NCBI RefSeq assembly: GCF_030150285.1
Contig: NZ_JASLGE010000008.1
Location: 1 to 33,277, forward strand
Length of the DNA: 33,277 nucleotides
Source: Pseudomonas sp.
GTDB taxonomy: Bacteria > Pseudomonadota > Gammaproteobacteria > Pseudomonadales > Pseudomonadaceae
Reading direction: 5' to 3'
In this document: positions 1 to 7,303 of the stretch, piece by piece
Layout: every line of letters starts with the position of its first letter
How positions within the stretch are numbered: the first letter of the stretch is position 1
Notes under the pieces: model-generated
The model's input: only the letters and a program-made list of their open reading frames with translations
Told to the model about the DNA's origin: nothing
The model's database searches: none
Made by a program: the position numbers and the translations under genes

Positions 1-219
1 AACGATTCCGCGACCTTTCGATACGCCAGCGAGGACGGGAAAGTCTGCGAATTCAGGATGGCTCACGAGCCGGAGTTCAGCTGGTTCGGTATCAAGCCGA
101 AGATCGCCAAGAGCGCCACCGCAAAATCCGTCGGCACGGCGTTTGCGCAGTGCGATGCGAGGGTCACCGCAGGTACCGAGTCGCTGAGCAGCTACAGCGT
201 CAGGTTCTCGATGAAGTGA
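1..219 (+). CDS. C-terminal end of a hypothetical protein (5' truncated by window edge)
   Basis: The first frame is open from base 1 to a TGA stop and encodes the last 72 residues of a protein whose start lies outside the window. The fragment has two cysteines, an aromatic stretch near residue 27, and a serine-rich end finishing in RFSMK. I do not recognise a family. No membrane segment is visible. Codon use is GC-rich at third positions, consistent with real coding. It converges on mqo, with terminator-like hairpins between the two. Confidence 0.55.
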   Translation, partial: NDSATFRYASEDGKVCEFRMAHEPEFSWFGIKPKIAKSATAKSVGTAFAQCDARVTAGTESLSSYSVRFSMK

Positions 220-248
220 TGTGAGCGTCGTGCAGGGCGCATGACGTC

Positions 249-285
249 AAAACTGAAAGCCCCGCTGCGTGGGCGGGGCCTTCAG
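249..285 (-). terminator. Rho-independent terminator downstream of mqo
   Basis: A 13-bp stem with one mismatch (arms 253-265 and 273-285, GC-rich core GCCCCGC/GCGGGGC) is followed on the minus strand by TTTT (249-252). The orientation fits termination of mqo. The stem may also stop the convergent upstream gene, though no T-run follows on the plus side. Confidence 0.7.
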
Positions 286-295
286 TGATCTCACT

Positions 296-317
296 GATTC
301 AGGGCAAGCCCTGAATC
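296..317. repeat. Perfect 22-bp inverted repeat overlapping the mqo stop codon
   Basis: GATTCAGGGC, a 2-base AA centre, then GCCCTGAATC. The right arm runs into the TGA stop of mqo (316-318). In RNA it would form a compact hairpin just before the 249-285 terminator stem. It could stabilise the mRNA end or help terminate from the other direction. Confidence 0.6.
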
Positions 318-1821
318 AAGCGAAGCTTGCCGCCGGGCTGCTGGAAACCAGGTCCAGGCTTTCGTCGCTCTGGGCACTGACGCGCTGATACAGCTGCGCA
401 TCGGTTTCCAGGGCTTTTTCGCGAGCCGGGAAGATTTCGTTGAGCTTGGCGGCCCATTCGGTTCTGGCTTTGTCGGGGAAGCAGCGTTCGATCAGGTCGA
501 GCATGATCGAGACGGTTACCGACGCGCCTGGCGAAGCACCCAGCAGCGCTGCAAGGGAACCGTCCTTGGCCGAGACCAGTTCGGTACCGAATTGCAGAAC
601 GCCGCCTTTCTTCGGGTCCTTCTTGATGATCTGCACCCGCTGACCGGCCACTTCCAGGCGCCAGTCTTCGGCTTTCGCTTCAGGGTAGAAGCGACGCAGG
701 GCATCCAGGCGCTGTTCCATCGACTGCCGCACTTCGCTGATCAGGTACTTGGTCAGGTCCATGTTGTCGCGGGCGACGGCCAGCATCGGGGCGATGTTGG
801 CGGCGCGGATCGACAGCGGCAGGTCCATGAGCGAACCGTGCTTGAGGAATTTGGTGGTGAAACCGGCGTAAGGGCCGAACAGCAGGGAGGTCTTGCCATC
901 GACGACGCGGGTGTCCAGGTGCGGCACCGACATCGGTGGCGAACCCACCGCAGCCTGGCTGTAAACCTTGGCCTGGTGACGCTTGACCACTTCCGGGTTG
1001 TCGCAACGCAGCCACTGGCCGCTCACCGGGAAGCCGCCGAAACCCTTGCCTTCTTCGATGCCGGACATCTGCAGCAACGGCAATGCCGCACCGCCTGCGC
1101 CCAGGAATACGAACTTGGCGTCGATTTCGCGGGTGCCGCCGCTGTTGACGTCCTTGATGGTCACACTCCAGCCGTCGCCTTTACGGGCAAGGCCGGTGAC
1201 GCGTTTGCAGTACTTGACCTGCGCGTCGGGTGCACTGGCCAGGTGCTTGAGCAGCTGGTTGGTCAGGTTGCCGAAGTTGACGTCGGTACCGTGCATGACG
1301 CGGGTGGCGGCGATTTTCTGGTCGGCAGGGCGACCCGGCATCATCAGCGGCATCCACTCGGCCAGCTTGGCCTTGTCTTCGGTGTATTCCATGGTGGAAA
1401 ACGCGTGATGCGTGTGCAGCGCCTCGTAGCGTTTCTTCAGGAAATCCACGCCTTTCTCGCCTTCCACGTAGCTCAGGTGCGGAACCGGCGTGATGAACGA
1501 GCGCGAAGAGCCGAAGGTGCCTTTGCGAGCCAGGTAGGCCCAGAACTGCTTGGACACTTCGAACTGCGTGTTGATGTGAATTGCTTTCTTGGTGTCGATC
1601 GAGCCATCGGCCGCCTGCGGCGTGTAGTTCAGCTCGCACAGGCCTGCGTGGCCGGTACCGGCGTTGTTCCAGGGGTTGGAACTCTCCGCGGCACCTGAAT
1701 CCATCAGTTCGACCACCTCGATCTTGAGGGCCGGGTCGAGTTCCTTGAGCAGTACCGCGAGGGTGGCACTCATGATGCCGGCCCCGACCAGTACTACATC
1801 GACTGCTTCGTTATGCGCCAT
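316..1821 (-). CDS. mqo: Malate:quinone oxidoreductase
   Basis: Membrane-associated FAD enzyme that oxidises L-malate to oxaloacetate and passes electrons to the quinone pool; it is the usual TCA malate oxidation step in Pseudomonas. The 501-residue product has the family length. The N-terminal FAD-binding motif VGAGIMS lies at residues 12-18, and the early stretch ESSNPWNNAGTGHAG is characteristic of Mqo. The ATG at 1821 is preceded by GGAGA at good spacing (about 1829-1833). It stands alone on the minus strand, with a terminator hairpin downstream and a long apparently noncoding region upstream. Full length with no sign of damage. Very long open frames on the opposite strand are codon-bias shadows. 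Confidence 0.97.
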   Translation of the reverse strand: MAHNEAVDVVLVGAGIMSATLAVLLKELDPALKIEVVELMDSGAAESSNPWNNAGTGHAGLCELNYTPQAADGSIDTKKAIHINTQFEVSKQFWAYLARKGTFGSSRSFITPVPHLSYVEGEKGVDFLKKRYEALHTHHAFSTMEYTEDKAKLAEWMPLMMPGRPADQKIAATRVMHGTDVNFGNLTNQLLKHLASAPDAQVKYCKRVTGLARKGDGWSVTIKDVNSGGTREIDAKFVFLGAGGAALPLLQMSGIEEGKGFGGFPVSGQWLRCDNPEVVKRHQAKVYSQAAVGSPPMSVPHLDTRVVDGKTSLLFGPYAGFTTKFLKHGSLMDLPLSIRAANIAPMLAVARDNMDLTKYLISEVRQSMEQRLDALRRFYPEAKAEDWRLEVAGQRVQIIKKDPKKGGVLQFGTELVSAKDGSLAALLGASPGASVTVSIMLDLIERCFPDKARTEWAAKLNEIFPAREKALETDAQLYQRVSAQSDESLDLVSSSPAASFA

Positions 1822-2592
1822 TAACGCGTCTCCAAAATCTGCAGCACCAAATTGACGGCATGGGTCCCGTGGTCAGTTGCCAAGGGCGGGCGGCGCGTTT
1901 TCGCGCAGTGCCTCAAGCCGGTCGGCCGGGAGTTCCATGTCCGATTCTTCGCAATTTTTTGCATCTTCAGCGGACGCTACTGGTAGGGCCTGGTTGATGC
2001 TTTTGTAGGAAGCATGAACGCATTTTTCGGCCCGAACAGCCATTCGACTATCGTCAAGACGTCCGGTCATGCAAGCAAATCAGTCGTGAACGGCTTCAGA
2101 CTCCGGTTGTGGAGACTGCGGTGCAGTCAGTCCTGTGCAAAGGGGCTGGGTCAGACGCTAATGGTGCATTTACAAACGCGTAACTGTTCATTTGCTCGCC
2201 ACACTCTTGTGAAGTTGTGAAAACCCGTTTTTTTCACGCTCTTTTGGATACGTGAACCTCAAAAAAGAGCTGCCGCAGACGGGGCACCTGACGTGCGCAC
2301 GGCATGCCAGCCTGAACGTCAGGAAGGCATTGCGGGTAAGCAACGCAGTGGCCGAGCATCATGACAGCTCTGCAGATCGTACGAAGGGGGTGGCGGGTGC
2401 AATGAACAGCAAGCTCGCCAGCTTCACAGGATCTGTGTGGGCGGCTCTCTGTGGGCGGTGCGGGGGAGCTAATACATGCGCATTAGCGGTGCTGCGAGGC
2501 CCGATCAGGAGACGTCCTTATAATCGGGGGGAGATTGTAGCGAAGAATGACGGGCAATTGATCCTGTTTAATGACTTTTATTGGTGCGGGCG
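1822..2592. other. Long region without a convincing gene upstream of mqo
   Basis: About 770 bp. Short open frames exist on both strands (for example a minus frame ending at 1873 whose last 21 codons have GC-rich third positions, and a plus frame 2252-2668). None has a clear ribosome site plus a protein-like composition. Visible elements are a cluster of overlapping inverted repeats at 2217-2270, a small GACTGC/GCAGTC palindrome near 2114-2130, and a TATAAT hexamer at 2519-2524 with no good -35. The mqo promoter must lie in its left part, but I could not define it. A small RNA is possible but unproven. Confidence 0.5.
2217..2270. other. Cluster of overlapping inverted repeats (possible RNA structure)
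   Basis: Three stems can form: GTGAAAA (2217-2223) with TTTTCAC (2231-2237); TTCACG (2234-2239) with CGTGAA (2251-2256); and GCTCTTTT (2238-2245) with AAAAGAGC (2263-2270). The first and second compete for the same bases, as in attenuators or switches. All arms are perfect matches. No gene is confidently linked to them, so the function is unknown. Confidence 0.4.
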
Positions 2593-2826
2593 TCAAAGGC
2601 CCAGCAGTGGCAGTGCCGCTGAACGTTGCGGGCGCGCCGGGATCCGGGCGCTGGCAGGGAGCACTTGATGCAACCAGTTAAGGCGGATCTCTTCAATTTC
2701 TACCCATTGAGCGCCGACGGGCGGTTGTTTGCATTGCTTGAACGCCAGGCAGCGTCCAGTGTTGTCCAGGTGCGCGAAGCAGCGATGGGGGCGGGTAAAG
2801 CTGAACAACGACCCAAGTCTGTGCAT
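2593..2826 (-). CDS. Small conserved-looking hypothetical protein
   Basis: A 77-residue frame starting with ATG at 2826, preceded on the minus strand by GAGAGG eight bases upstream, a good Shine-Dalgarno. Third codon positions are GC-rich, as in neighbouring real genes. The central part, CFAHLD then CLAFKQC then WVEIEEIRLNWL, reads like a compact folded domain with cysteines at residues 20, 30 and 36 (CX9C, then CX5C). The tail is basic and Pro/Ala-rich. No function can be assigned. A plus-strand frame (2668-2874) overlaps it; the minus frame is preferred because of its codon use and ribosome site. Confidence 0.5.
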   Translation of the reverse strand: MHRLGSLFSFTRPHRCFAHLDNTGRCLAFKQCKQPPVGAQWVEIEEIRLNWLHQVLPASARIPARPQRSAALPLLGL

Positions 2827-2942
2827 GGCAGAAACCTCTCATGTAATGAGGCAAACGATGCCCGAGCGGCGTGACACCGTTATGTAAAGGCCATGACAGG
2901 GTCGTGACAGTTAGCGGCTGGTTCGCAGGTGCCTGGCCCCGC

Positions 2943-2948
2943 TATACT
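2943..2948 (+). promoter_or_regulatory. Probable -10 box for the YajG-type lipoprotein gene
   Basis: TATACT lies about 35 bases upstream of the ATG at 2984. The -35 is poor: the best candidates fall in 2920-2927 with short spacing, so the assignment rests mainly on the -10. Confidence 0.35.
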
Positions 2949-2983
2949 GAACGTCGGTTTTACCCAGCCCTGGAGAGATGAGC

Positions 2984-3568
2984 ATGTTGCAACGCCTGTT
3001 GTTCGGATTGATTACTGTGACCAGCCTGACGCTGGTCGGCTGCGCCCACAGCCCGCAACAACTCAGCCCGCAACCCAAGCTGACCACGCAACTTGCCCCC
3101 GTCGGTCGTGGCCAGCCGGTGGTGGTTCGTGTGGTTGACGGTCGTCCGTCGCCTACCCTGGGCACCCGGGGCGGCATGTACCCTGAGACCAGTGCGATCA
3201 GCGTCAGCAGCGCGGACCTGATTCCCAAGCTGCAAGCCCAGGCCGAAGCGGCCGTGCGCTTGCTGGGCTACACGCCAACGTCCGGCGCGATGAATGCCCC
3301 TACGCTGACCGTGACCCTGGCTGAGTTGAAGTACCAGTCCCCTAAAGACACCATGTATGTCACCGAAGCCACCATTGGTGCGAGCTTTCGTTCTGATGTG
3401 AAAAATGGCGGCCGTACCTACAGCGGCCGCTACGCCGCTTCGCTGGATCAGCGCTTTGGCATGGCGCCCAACCAGGAAACCAACACCAAGTTGGTGAGCG
3501 ATGTGTTGAGTGATGCCCTGACGCGCGTGTTCAAGGACCCGTCGGTCGGCCGCTTGCTGGGCGAGTAA
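2984..3568 (+). CDS. YajG family lipoprotein
   Basis: Predicted 194-residue outer-membrane lipoprotein. The signal peptide ends in the lipobox LVGC with Cys20 as the acylated residue; the following residue is Ala, not Asp, which favours outer-membrane sorting. The body (VVVRVVDGRPSPTLGTR, then YPETSAISVS) matches the YajG family, about 190 residues in E. coli, whose biochemical role is not established. I chose ATG 2984 over ATG 2978 because GGAGA at 2972-2976 is correctly spaced from 2984 and nearly touches 2978. It is monocistronic, with a terminator immediately downstream. Confidence 0.85.
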   Translation: MLQRLLFGLITVTSLTLVGCAHSPQQLSPQPKLTTQLAPVGRGQPVVVRVVDGRPSPTLGTRGGMYPETSAISVSSADLIPKLQAQAEAAVRLLGYTPTSGAMNAPTLTVTLAELKYQSPKDTMYVTEATIGASFRSDVKNGGRTYSGRYAASLDQRFGMAPNQETNTKLVSDVLSDALTRVFKDPSVGRLLGE

Positions 3569-3578
3569 TCGCACTGAC

Positions 3579-3615
3579 AAAGCCCGGGCCCGACGGTGTT
3601 GGTCCCGGGCTTTTT
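3579..3615 (+). terminator. Rho-independent terminator after the YajG-type gene
   Basis: AAAGCCCGGG (3579-3588) pairs perfectly with CCCGGGCTTT (3604-3613) and is followed by further Ts. Because the stem begins with As, it could also work on the minus strand for the convergent small gene at 3629-3835. Confidence 0.85.
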
Positions 3616-3628
3616 GTTGGGCAGCCGT

Positions 3629-3835
3629 TCAGGCGGCCTCGGCATACAGTTCAAGGCGACTGACGCCGGTGAACAGGTCGAGCTCGGGCAAATCGGCATG
3701 AACATGGCCGCTCAGGGCGCAATACACCAGCCAGTGACGGTCCTGAACATTGAATGCAAGGCCTTCGATCAGTGCCTGCTGCTCGTCGCTGGGCGCGATG
3801 AGGTAGAGGCGATCCTGGTTTTCTGCGTGCAACAT
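3629..3835 (-). CDS. Small hypothetical protein, 68 aa
   Basis: Starts at ATG 3835 with CGGAG six to seven bases upstream, and ends just inside the shared terminator region. The 68-residue product is acidic and soluble-looking, with no signal peptide or membrane segment. It contains WLVYCALSGHVHADLPELDLFTG in two adjoining parts, with His and Asp residues that could bind metal, though no known motif is complete. An upstream extension of the frame exists but lacks a ribosome site and overlaps the acyltransferase end. Function unknown. Convergent with the YajG-type gene. Confidence 0.6.
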   Translation of the reverse strand: MLHAENQDRLYLIAPSDEQQALIEGLAFNVQDRHWLVYCALSGHVHADLPELDLFTGVSRLELYAEAA

Positions 3836-3921
3836 GACAAGCTCCGTGTCGTTATCGAGGGGCCACAGAGTGGCCTCTCTACATGACGATACGGTGACGG
3901 CAAAAATTAACGACCGTCCTT

Positions 3922-3950
3922 TGCAGGGGCGAGCTTGCTCGCGATCTCTT
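3922..3950. repeat. REP-like palindromic element
   Basis: GCGAGCTTGCTCGC at 3929-3942 is a perfect 6+2+6 palindrome followed by GATCTCTTGA. The same core, with small changes, occurs at 30633-30646 and, inverted, at 30805-30818. This is the typical P. fluorescens-group intergenic REP. It sits downstream of the acyltransferase stop. Confidence 0.75.
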
Positions 3951-3978
3951 GAATGCCAAAAGGTCGCAAGCAGGGGGA

Positions 3979-5145
3979 TTACAGAGGCAAACCGGCCTTG
4001 ATGCGGTACTGGTTGCGTACCGGCATCGCGTATTGCTGCACCAGGTAAGGCCGGTGCTCGGTCGGGCAGGTGTCCAGGCGGCGCTGCCATTCCTGTTGGG
4101 CTTTGGCCAGTTCGTCGGTGGGGAACACCTCGGCCGCCGCAGGTACTTGCAGTTGCGGGTCGGCATCGTTCCACTGTGCGTAGGCCAGGTAATGCGCGGG
4201 GAACAGGCGATAGCCGCTCAAAATATGGCGGTCCATCTCGGCAGCCAACAGTTTGCTGTCCTCGAAGGCTTCGGTGATCGGGGCGGCAAAGTTCACGTGA
4301 ACACGGCCCTTGTAGCCGGTAATGCCATTGGCAATGCTGGTGTCGTCTTCGCCCGGTGCCTTGCTGTAGGTGCCGGTGGTGGCGCGGATATACAGTTCGC
4401 GGGCCTTGGCCTGATCGCACGGGTCGTATTCGTAGCTGATGGACACCGGTGTCAGGTTCAAGGACTGAATCACTTCGCCAAACGGCTCGCTCTTGCGGCT
4501 CATATGAAACATTTTCAGGATGGCCGAGTCGGTGCGGTCATCGCCGTCTTTGGCCCGGCCTTCGGCCTGGGCAATCCAGATCGACTGGCCGTCCGTGCGA
4601 ATTGAATGGTTGATGTAGGACGACAGTAATTGGTACGCCGCCAGTTTCTCACGGCGCCCGGTGATGGAGCGGTGAACGATAAAACTCTTGTTCAGTCGCA
4701 TCAGGTCGCTGACGAACGGCTTTTGCAGCAGGTTGTCGCCTATGGCGATACGCGGCGTGGGCAGGCCCGCATGGTAAACCGCGTAGTTGACAAAAGCCGG
4801 GTCCATCACGATGTCGCGGTGGTTGGCCAAAAACAGGTAGGCGGTGCCTGACTTGAGCCGCTCGACACCCGTGTAGGTGACGCCGTCTGTGGCGTGTTCG
4901 ATGGTGCGGTCGACATACACTTCAACCTTGTCCTGCAAGGTTGCCACCGACGTGACGCTTGCGAACTCTTTGCGCAGTCGATGCGCTATAAGGGGTTTGA
5001 GCAGCCAACTGAAAGCGCCAGCCAGGCGCGGGAAGCGAAAGTGGGTCAGGATATCCAGAAACGCCTTGTCGCTGAGCAACCGGGCCAGCACGGCTGGGAC
5101 TTCGGTGTCGTCGTAAGGTCGGATGCTATCGAATTCGCCCATCAT
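3979..5145 (-). CDS. PlsC-like glycerol-phosphate/lipid acyltransferase
   Basis: A 388-residue cytoplasmic or membrane-associated acyltransferase, related to 1-acyl-sn-glycerol-3-phosphate acyltransferases that add a fatty acyl chain to a glycerolipid. The catalytic block FLANHRDIVMDP is at about residues 105-116, followed by FIVHRS and the EGRAKDG block, which correspond to later acyltransferase motifs. The His-to-Asp spacing is HX5D (H109, D115) rather than the usual HX4D, although D111 is also close. The start is set at ATG 5145 (a second ATG is at 5142) because AAGAGAG precedes it; a 28-residue extension upstream lacks a ribosome site. It is divergent from the CPXCG gene. The exact acyl acceptor is unknown. 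Confidence 0.8.
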   Translation of the reverse strand: MMGEFDSIRPYDDTEVPAVLARLLSDKAFLDILTHFRFPRLAGAFSWLLKPLIAHRLRKEFASVTSVATLQDKVEVYVDRTIEHATDGVTYTGVERLKSGTAYLFLANHRDIVMDPAFVNYAVYHAGLPTPRIAIGDNLLQKPFVSDLMRLNKSFIVHRSITGRREKLAAYQLLSSYINHSIRTDGQSIWIAQAEGRAKDGDDRTDSAILKMFHMSRKSEPFGEVIQSLNLTPVSISYEYDPCDQAKARELYIRATTGTYSKAPGEDDTSIANGITGYKGRVHVNFAAPITEAFEDSKLLAAEMDRHILSGYRLFPAHYLAYAQWNDADPQLQVPAAAEVFPTDELAKAQQEWQRRLDTCPTEHRPYLVQQYAMPVRNQYRIKAGLPL

Positions 5146-5249
5146 GCTCTCTTGTTGGAAACGGCTAGGGTAAGTAAACAACGCAGGCCAAAAATAATAG
5201 CCCTGCAAATAGACGGCAATTATACGCACAAGTCACTCTGGAGGCCGCG

Positions 5250-5432
5250 ATGCTTGAGACTGAACCCTATGATTGCCCTTATTGCGGCGAAACGAGCGAG
5301 GCGGTGCTCGACTTGTCCGGGGGCGACCAGACCTACATTGAAGATTGCCCGGTGTGCTGTCGGCCGATTGTCTTCACGCTGCAGACGGATGGCCATGAGT
5401 GGATGCTCGATGTGCACAGCGAAAACGAGTAG
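5250..5432 (+). CDS. CPXCG motif-containing cysteine-rich protein
   Basis: A 60-residue protein with two zinc-ribbon-like knuckles: CPYC (residues 9-12) and CPVC followed by a further Cys (about 33-37). The length and the pattern CPXCG...CPVC match the small CPXCG family, whose function is not established. A strong GGAGG ribosome site lies just upstream of ATG 5250. It is first in a plus-strand run with the DUF2007, SRAP and M48 genes; only 11 bases separate it from the next gene, so co-transcription is likely. Confidence 0.85.
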   Translation: MLETEPYDCPYCGETSEAVLDLSGGDQTYIEDCPVCCRPIVFTLQTDGHEWMLDVHSENE

Positions 5433-5443
5433 CGGGTGAGGCC

Positions 5444-5704
5444 ATGCGACGTATTTACGAACCGGAAAACCTGATGGAAGCCGAGCTATTGCTGGGCATG
5501 CTCGCCAGTGAAGGCATTGAAGCGAGTTTGTTGGGCCGCGACCTGGTGGGCGGCACGGGTGAGTTGCCGGCGCTGGGTTTGTTGGGGTTGGCGGTGCCGG
5601 ATGATCAAGCGCGCTGCGCACGGGCGTTGATCGATGAGTACAATGCCGCGTCACCGGTGCTGGGCGATGAGCCCGAGAGTTACCCGGATGTGCTGGACTG
5701 CTGA
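5444..5704 (+). CDS. DUF2007 family protein (putative signal-transducing protein)
   Basis: An 86-residue small protein opening with MRRIYEPENLMEAELLLGMLASEGI, split here as the start and following helix. This is the DUF2007 signature: a ferredoxin-like alpha/beta fold in which an N-terminal strand is followed by a helix containing ExxLL. The middle GELPALGLLGLAVPDDQA and the terminal acidic segment also fit. ATG 5444 is chosen because GGTGAGG precedes it, with rather short spacing, and the family begins there. Probably translated together with the CPXCG gene. Its precise role is unknown. Confidence 0.8.
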   Translation: MRRIYEPENLMEAELLLGMLASEGIEASLLGRDLVGGTGELPALGLLGLAVPDDQARCARALIDEYNAASPVLGDEPESYPDVLDC

Positions 5705-5756
5705 GGCGGGCGACCGTTTTTTTCACTGCATTTATATAGAAGAGTTGTGCAGCCCC

Positions 5757-6383
5757 ATGTGTGGACGTTTTGCCCTGTTTCGCTGGAACCCTGCTTTTGC
5801 AGCCTTGCCCGGTTTTCCGGCAGACCAACAGGCCCAGTGGAATATTTCACCCAATGACTCGGTCCTGATTCTGCGCGCCGGCGAACAGCCGGGTCAGCGT
5901 GAGCTGGCGCGCGCGCGTTGGGGGCTGACGCCGGCGTGGTTGACCGACCTGTCGAAAACCCCCGCCCATGCCCGGGCTGAAACTTTGGCCGAGCAACCGA
6001 TGTTTCGCGATGCCTTCCGCCAACGCCGCTGCCTGATCCCGGCCAACGGTTTTTATGAATGGCGCGGCACCACCCGCAAGCGGCCGTACTGGCTAACCCC
6101 GGGCGAGGGCTCGTCACTGTTTTTTGCCGGCATCTGGGAAGCCTATCCCGTGCAAGGGCATGTGTGGCTGAGCACCGCCGTGGTCACTCAGGCGGCTGCC
6201 AGTCAGCGGCGTCCTATAATTCTTGATGAGGCCGGTCAGCAGGCGTGGCTGGACCCCGAGACGCCGCTGCATGTGTTGCAGGGCTTGCTGGCCAGCCAGC
6301 CATTGCCGCTGCGTGAAAGGCCGCTGGCCAATCTGGTGAACGATCCGAAGCTCAATGCACCTGAGTGCATGACGCCGGGTTAA
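5757..6383 (+). CDS. SRAP (SOS response-associated peptidase / HMCES-YedK) family protein, altered active site
   Basis: A 208-residue SRAP-domain protein. Canonical members (YedK, HMCES) use Cys2 to form a thiazolidine crosslink with abasic sites in single-stranded DNA. MCGRF at the N-terminus places Cys2 correctly and fixes the start at ATG 5757, although the ribosome site is weak (GAAGAG about 12 bases away). WNISPN (28-33), ARAET (72-76) and NGFYEWR (97-103, Glu101) are recognisable. Compared with E. coli YedK from memory, the active-site Asn of NAR-ET is His71 here, and the His of the IHDRRP motif is Ser149 (ASQRRP). The C-terminal HPVS motif is also changed, to RPLA. It may bind or crosslink DNA differently, or have another role. 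Confidence 0.85.
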   Translation: MCGRFALFRWNPAFAALPGFPADQQAQWNISPNDSVLILRAGEQPGQRELARARWGLTPAWLTDLSKTPAHARAETLAEQPMFRDAFRQRRCLIPANGFYEWRGTTRKRPYWLTPGEGSSLFFAGIWEAYPVQGHVWLSTAVVTQAAASQRRPIILDEAGQQAWLDPETPLHVLQGLLASQPLPLRERPLANLVNDPKLNAPECMTPG

Positions 6384-6426
6384 TGGGCGGTCTGCTACGA
6401 TGCGCGCCACCTTATGGAGACTGTTG

Positions 6427-7245
6427 ATGGGTAAATTAGCGAGAGTGTGTGCGGTAGGCGCGGGTCTGTTGCTCGCAGGGTGCCAGGCGGTGAACACCAC
6501 CAGTGGCGGCGCGGTCGGTGTTGAGCGCAAGCAATACATGTTCAGCATGCTGTCGAGCCAGCAAGTGGACCAGATGTACGCGCAGTCGTATCAGCAGACC
6601 GTGAGCGAAGCGAACACCAAGGGTGCACTGGACAAAACCAGCGCCAATGCCAAGCGCCTGCAGGTCATTGCCAATCGTTTGATCGCTCAGGCCCCCGCGT
6701 TTCGTCCCGATGCCGCGCAATGGAACTGGGAAGTCAACTTGATCAAGAGTGACGAACTCAATGCCAATTGCGGCCCCGGCGGCAAGATCATCTTTTACAG
6801 CGGCATCATTGATAAGCTCAAATTGACCGACGACGAGATTGCAGCGGTTATGGGCCATGAAATTGCCCATGCCTTGCGCGAGCATGGCCGTGAGTCGATG
6901 TCCAAAGCCTATGGCATTGAAATCGCCAAACAGGGTGCCGGTGCGTTACTTGGCCTTGGCCAGGACAGCATGGCGCTGGCCGATACCGTGGTGAATTACA
7001 GCCTGACCCTGCCCAACAGCCGCGGCAATGAAAACGAAGCCGACCTGATTGGCCTGGAACTGGCTGCCCGTGCGGGCTACAACCCGAATGCCGCGATCAC
7101 CCTGTGGCAGAAAATGGGTCAAGCCTCGCAAAACTCACCCCCGGAATTCATGAGCACTCACCCGGCCTCCAGCAGCCGTATTACGGCACTTGAAGCGGCT
7201 ATCCCGAAGGTGTTGCCGCTGTATCAGCAGGCTCCTAAAACCTGA
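6427..7245 (+). CDS. M48 family zinc metalloprotease lipoprotein (LoiP/YcaL-like)
   Basis: A 272-residue predicted lipoprotein protease. The signal peptide ends in LLAGC with Cys19 lipidated and Gln at +2, favouring the outer membrane. The zinc site is HEIAH (H144, E145, H148), with the third ligand expected at Glu204 in NENEAD. Both match peptidase family M48, which in the periplasm degrades or helps mature outer-membrane proteins. Start ATG 6427 has ATGGAGA upstream; an earlier ATG at 6400 would bury the signal peptide. It follows the SRAP gene by 43 bases and a GC-rich hairpin follows it. The substrate is unknown. Confidence 0.9.
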   Translation: MGKLARVCAVGAGLLLAGCQAVNTTSGGAVGVERKQYMFSMLSSQQVDQMYAQSYQQTVSEANTKGALDKTSANAKRLQVIANRLIAQAPAFRPDAAQWNWEVNLIKSDELNANCGPGGKIIFYSGIIDKLKLTDDEIAAVMGHEIAHALREHGRESMSKAYGIEIAKQGAGALLGLGQDSMALADTVVNYSLTLPNSRGNENEADLIGLELAARAGYNPNAAITLWQKMGQASQNSPPEFMSTHPASSSRITALEAAIPKVLPLYQQAPKT

Positions 7246-7249
7246 AACC

Positions 7250-7297
7250 GTGGGGCGGCGCGAGCGTTTGAGTGAGCAAAAGCTCGCGCCGGCCCAC
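7250..7297. terminator. GC-rich hairpin between convergent genes
   Basis: A 16-bp stem with a single mismatch (arms 7250-7265 and 7282-7297) lies exactly between the stops of the M48 gene and the TMEM165 gene. No strong T-run follows on either side, so it may be a weak or Rho-assisted bidirectional terminator. Confidence 0.5.
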
Positions 7298-7303
7298 GCC
7301 GTT

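Noticed and set aside
592..1698. 368-codon open frame on the plus strand within mqo
   Set aside because: It is exactly antisense to a full-length, clearly recognisable mqo; long shadow frames are expected at high third-position GC. The translation is His/Val/Gly-rich without a family pattern.
1873..2070. 65-codon minus-strand frame upstream of mqo
   Set aside because: Only the last 21 codons have gene-like third positions; no good ribosome site for any start. Possible leader peptide but not supportable.
2435..2462. Repeated TGTGGGCGG units
   Set aside because: Only two imperfect copies; not a tandem array and no CRISPR-like spacing.
2519..2524. Perfect TATAAT hexamer as a promoter
   Set aside because: No acceptable -35 at 16-18 bp and no supported gene downstream on that strand.
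2252..2668. 138-codon plus-strand frame upstream of the small hypothetical gene
   Set aside because: No ribosome site, composition unlike neighbouring proteins, and it runs through the hairpin cluster.
3629..4420. 263-codon extension of the 68-aa minus-strand gene
   Set aside because: The extension overlaps the acyltransferase coding sequence in another frame; the ribosome site at 3836-3850 fits only the short form.
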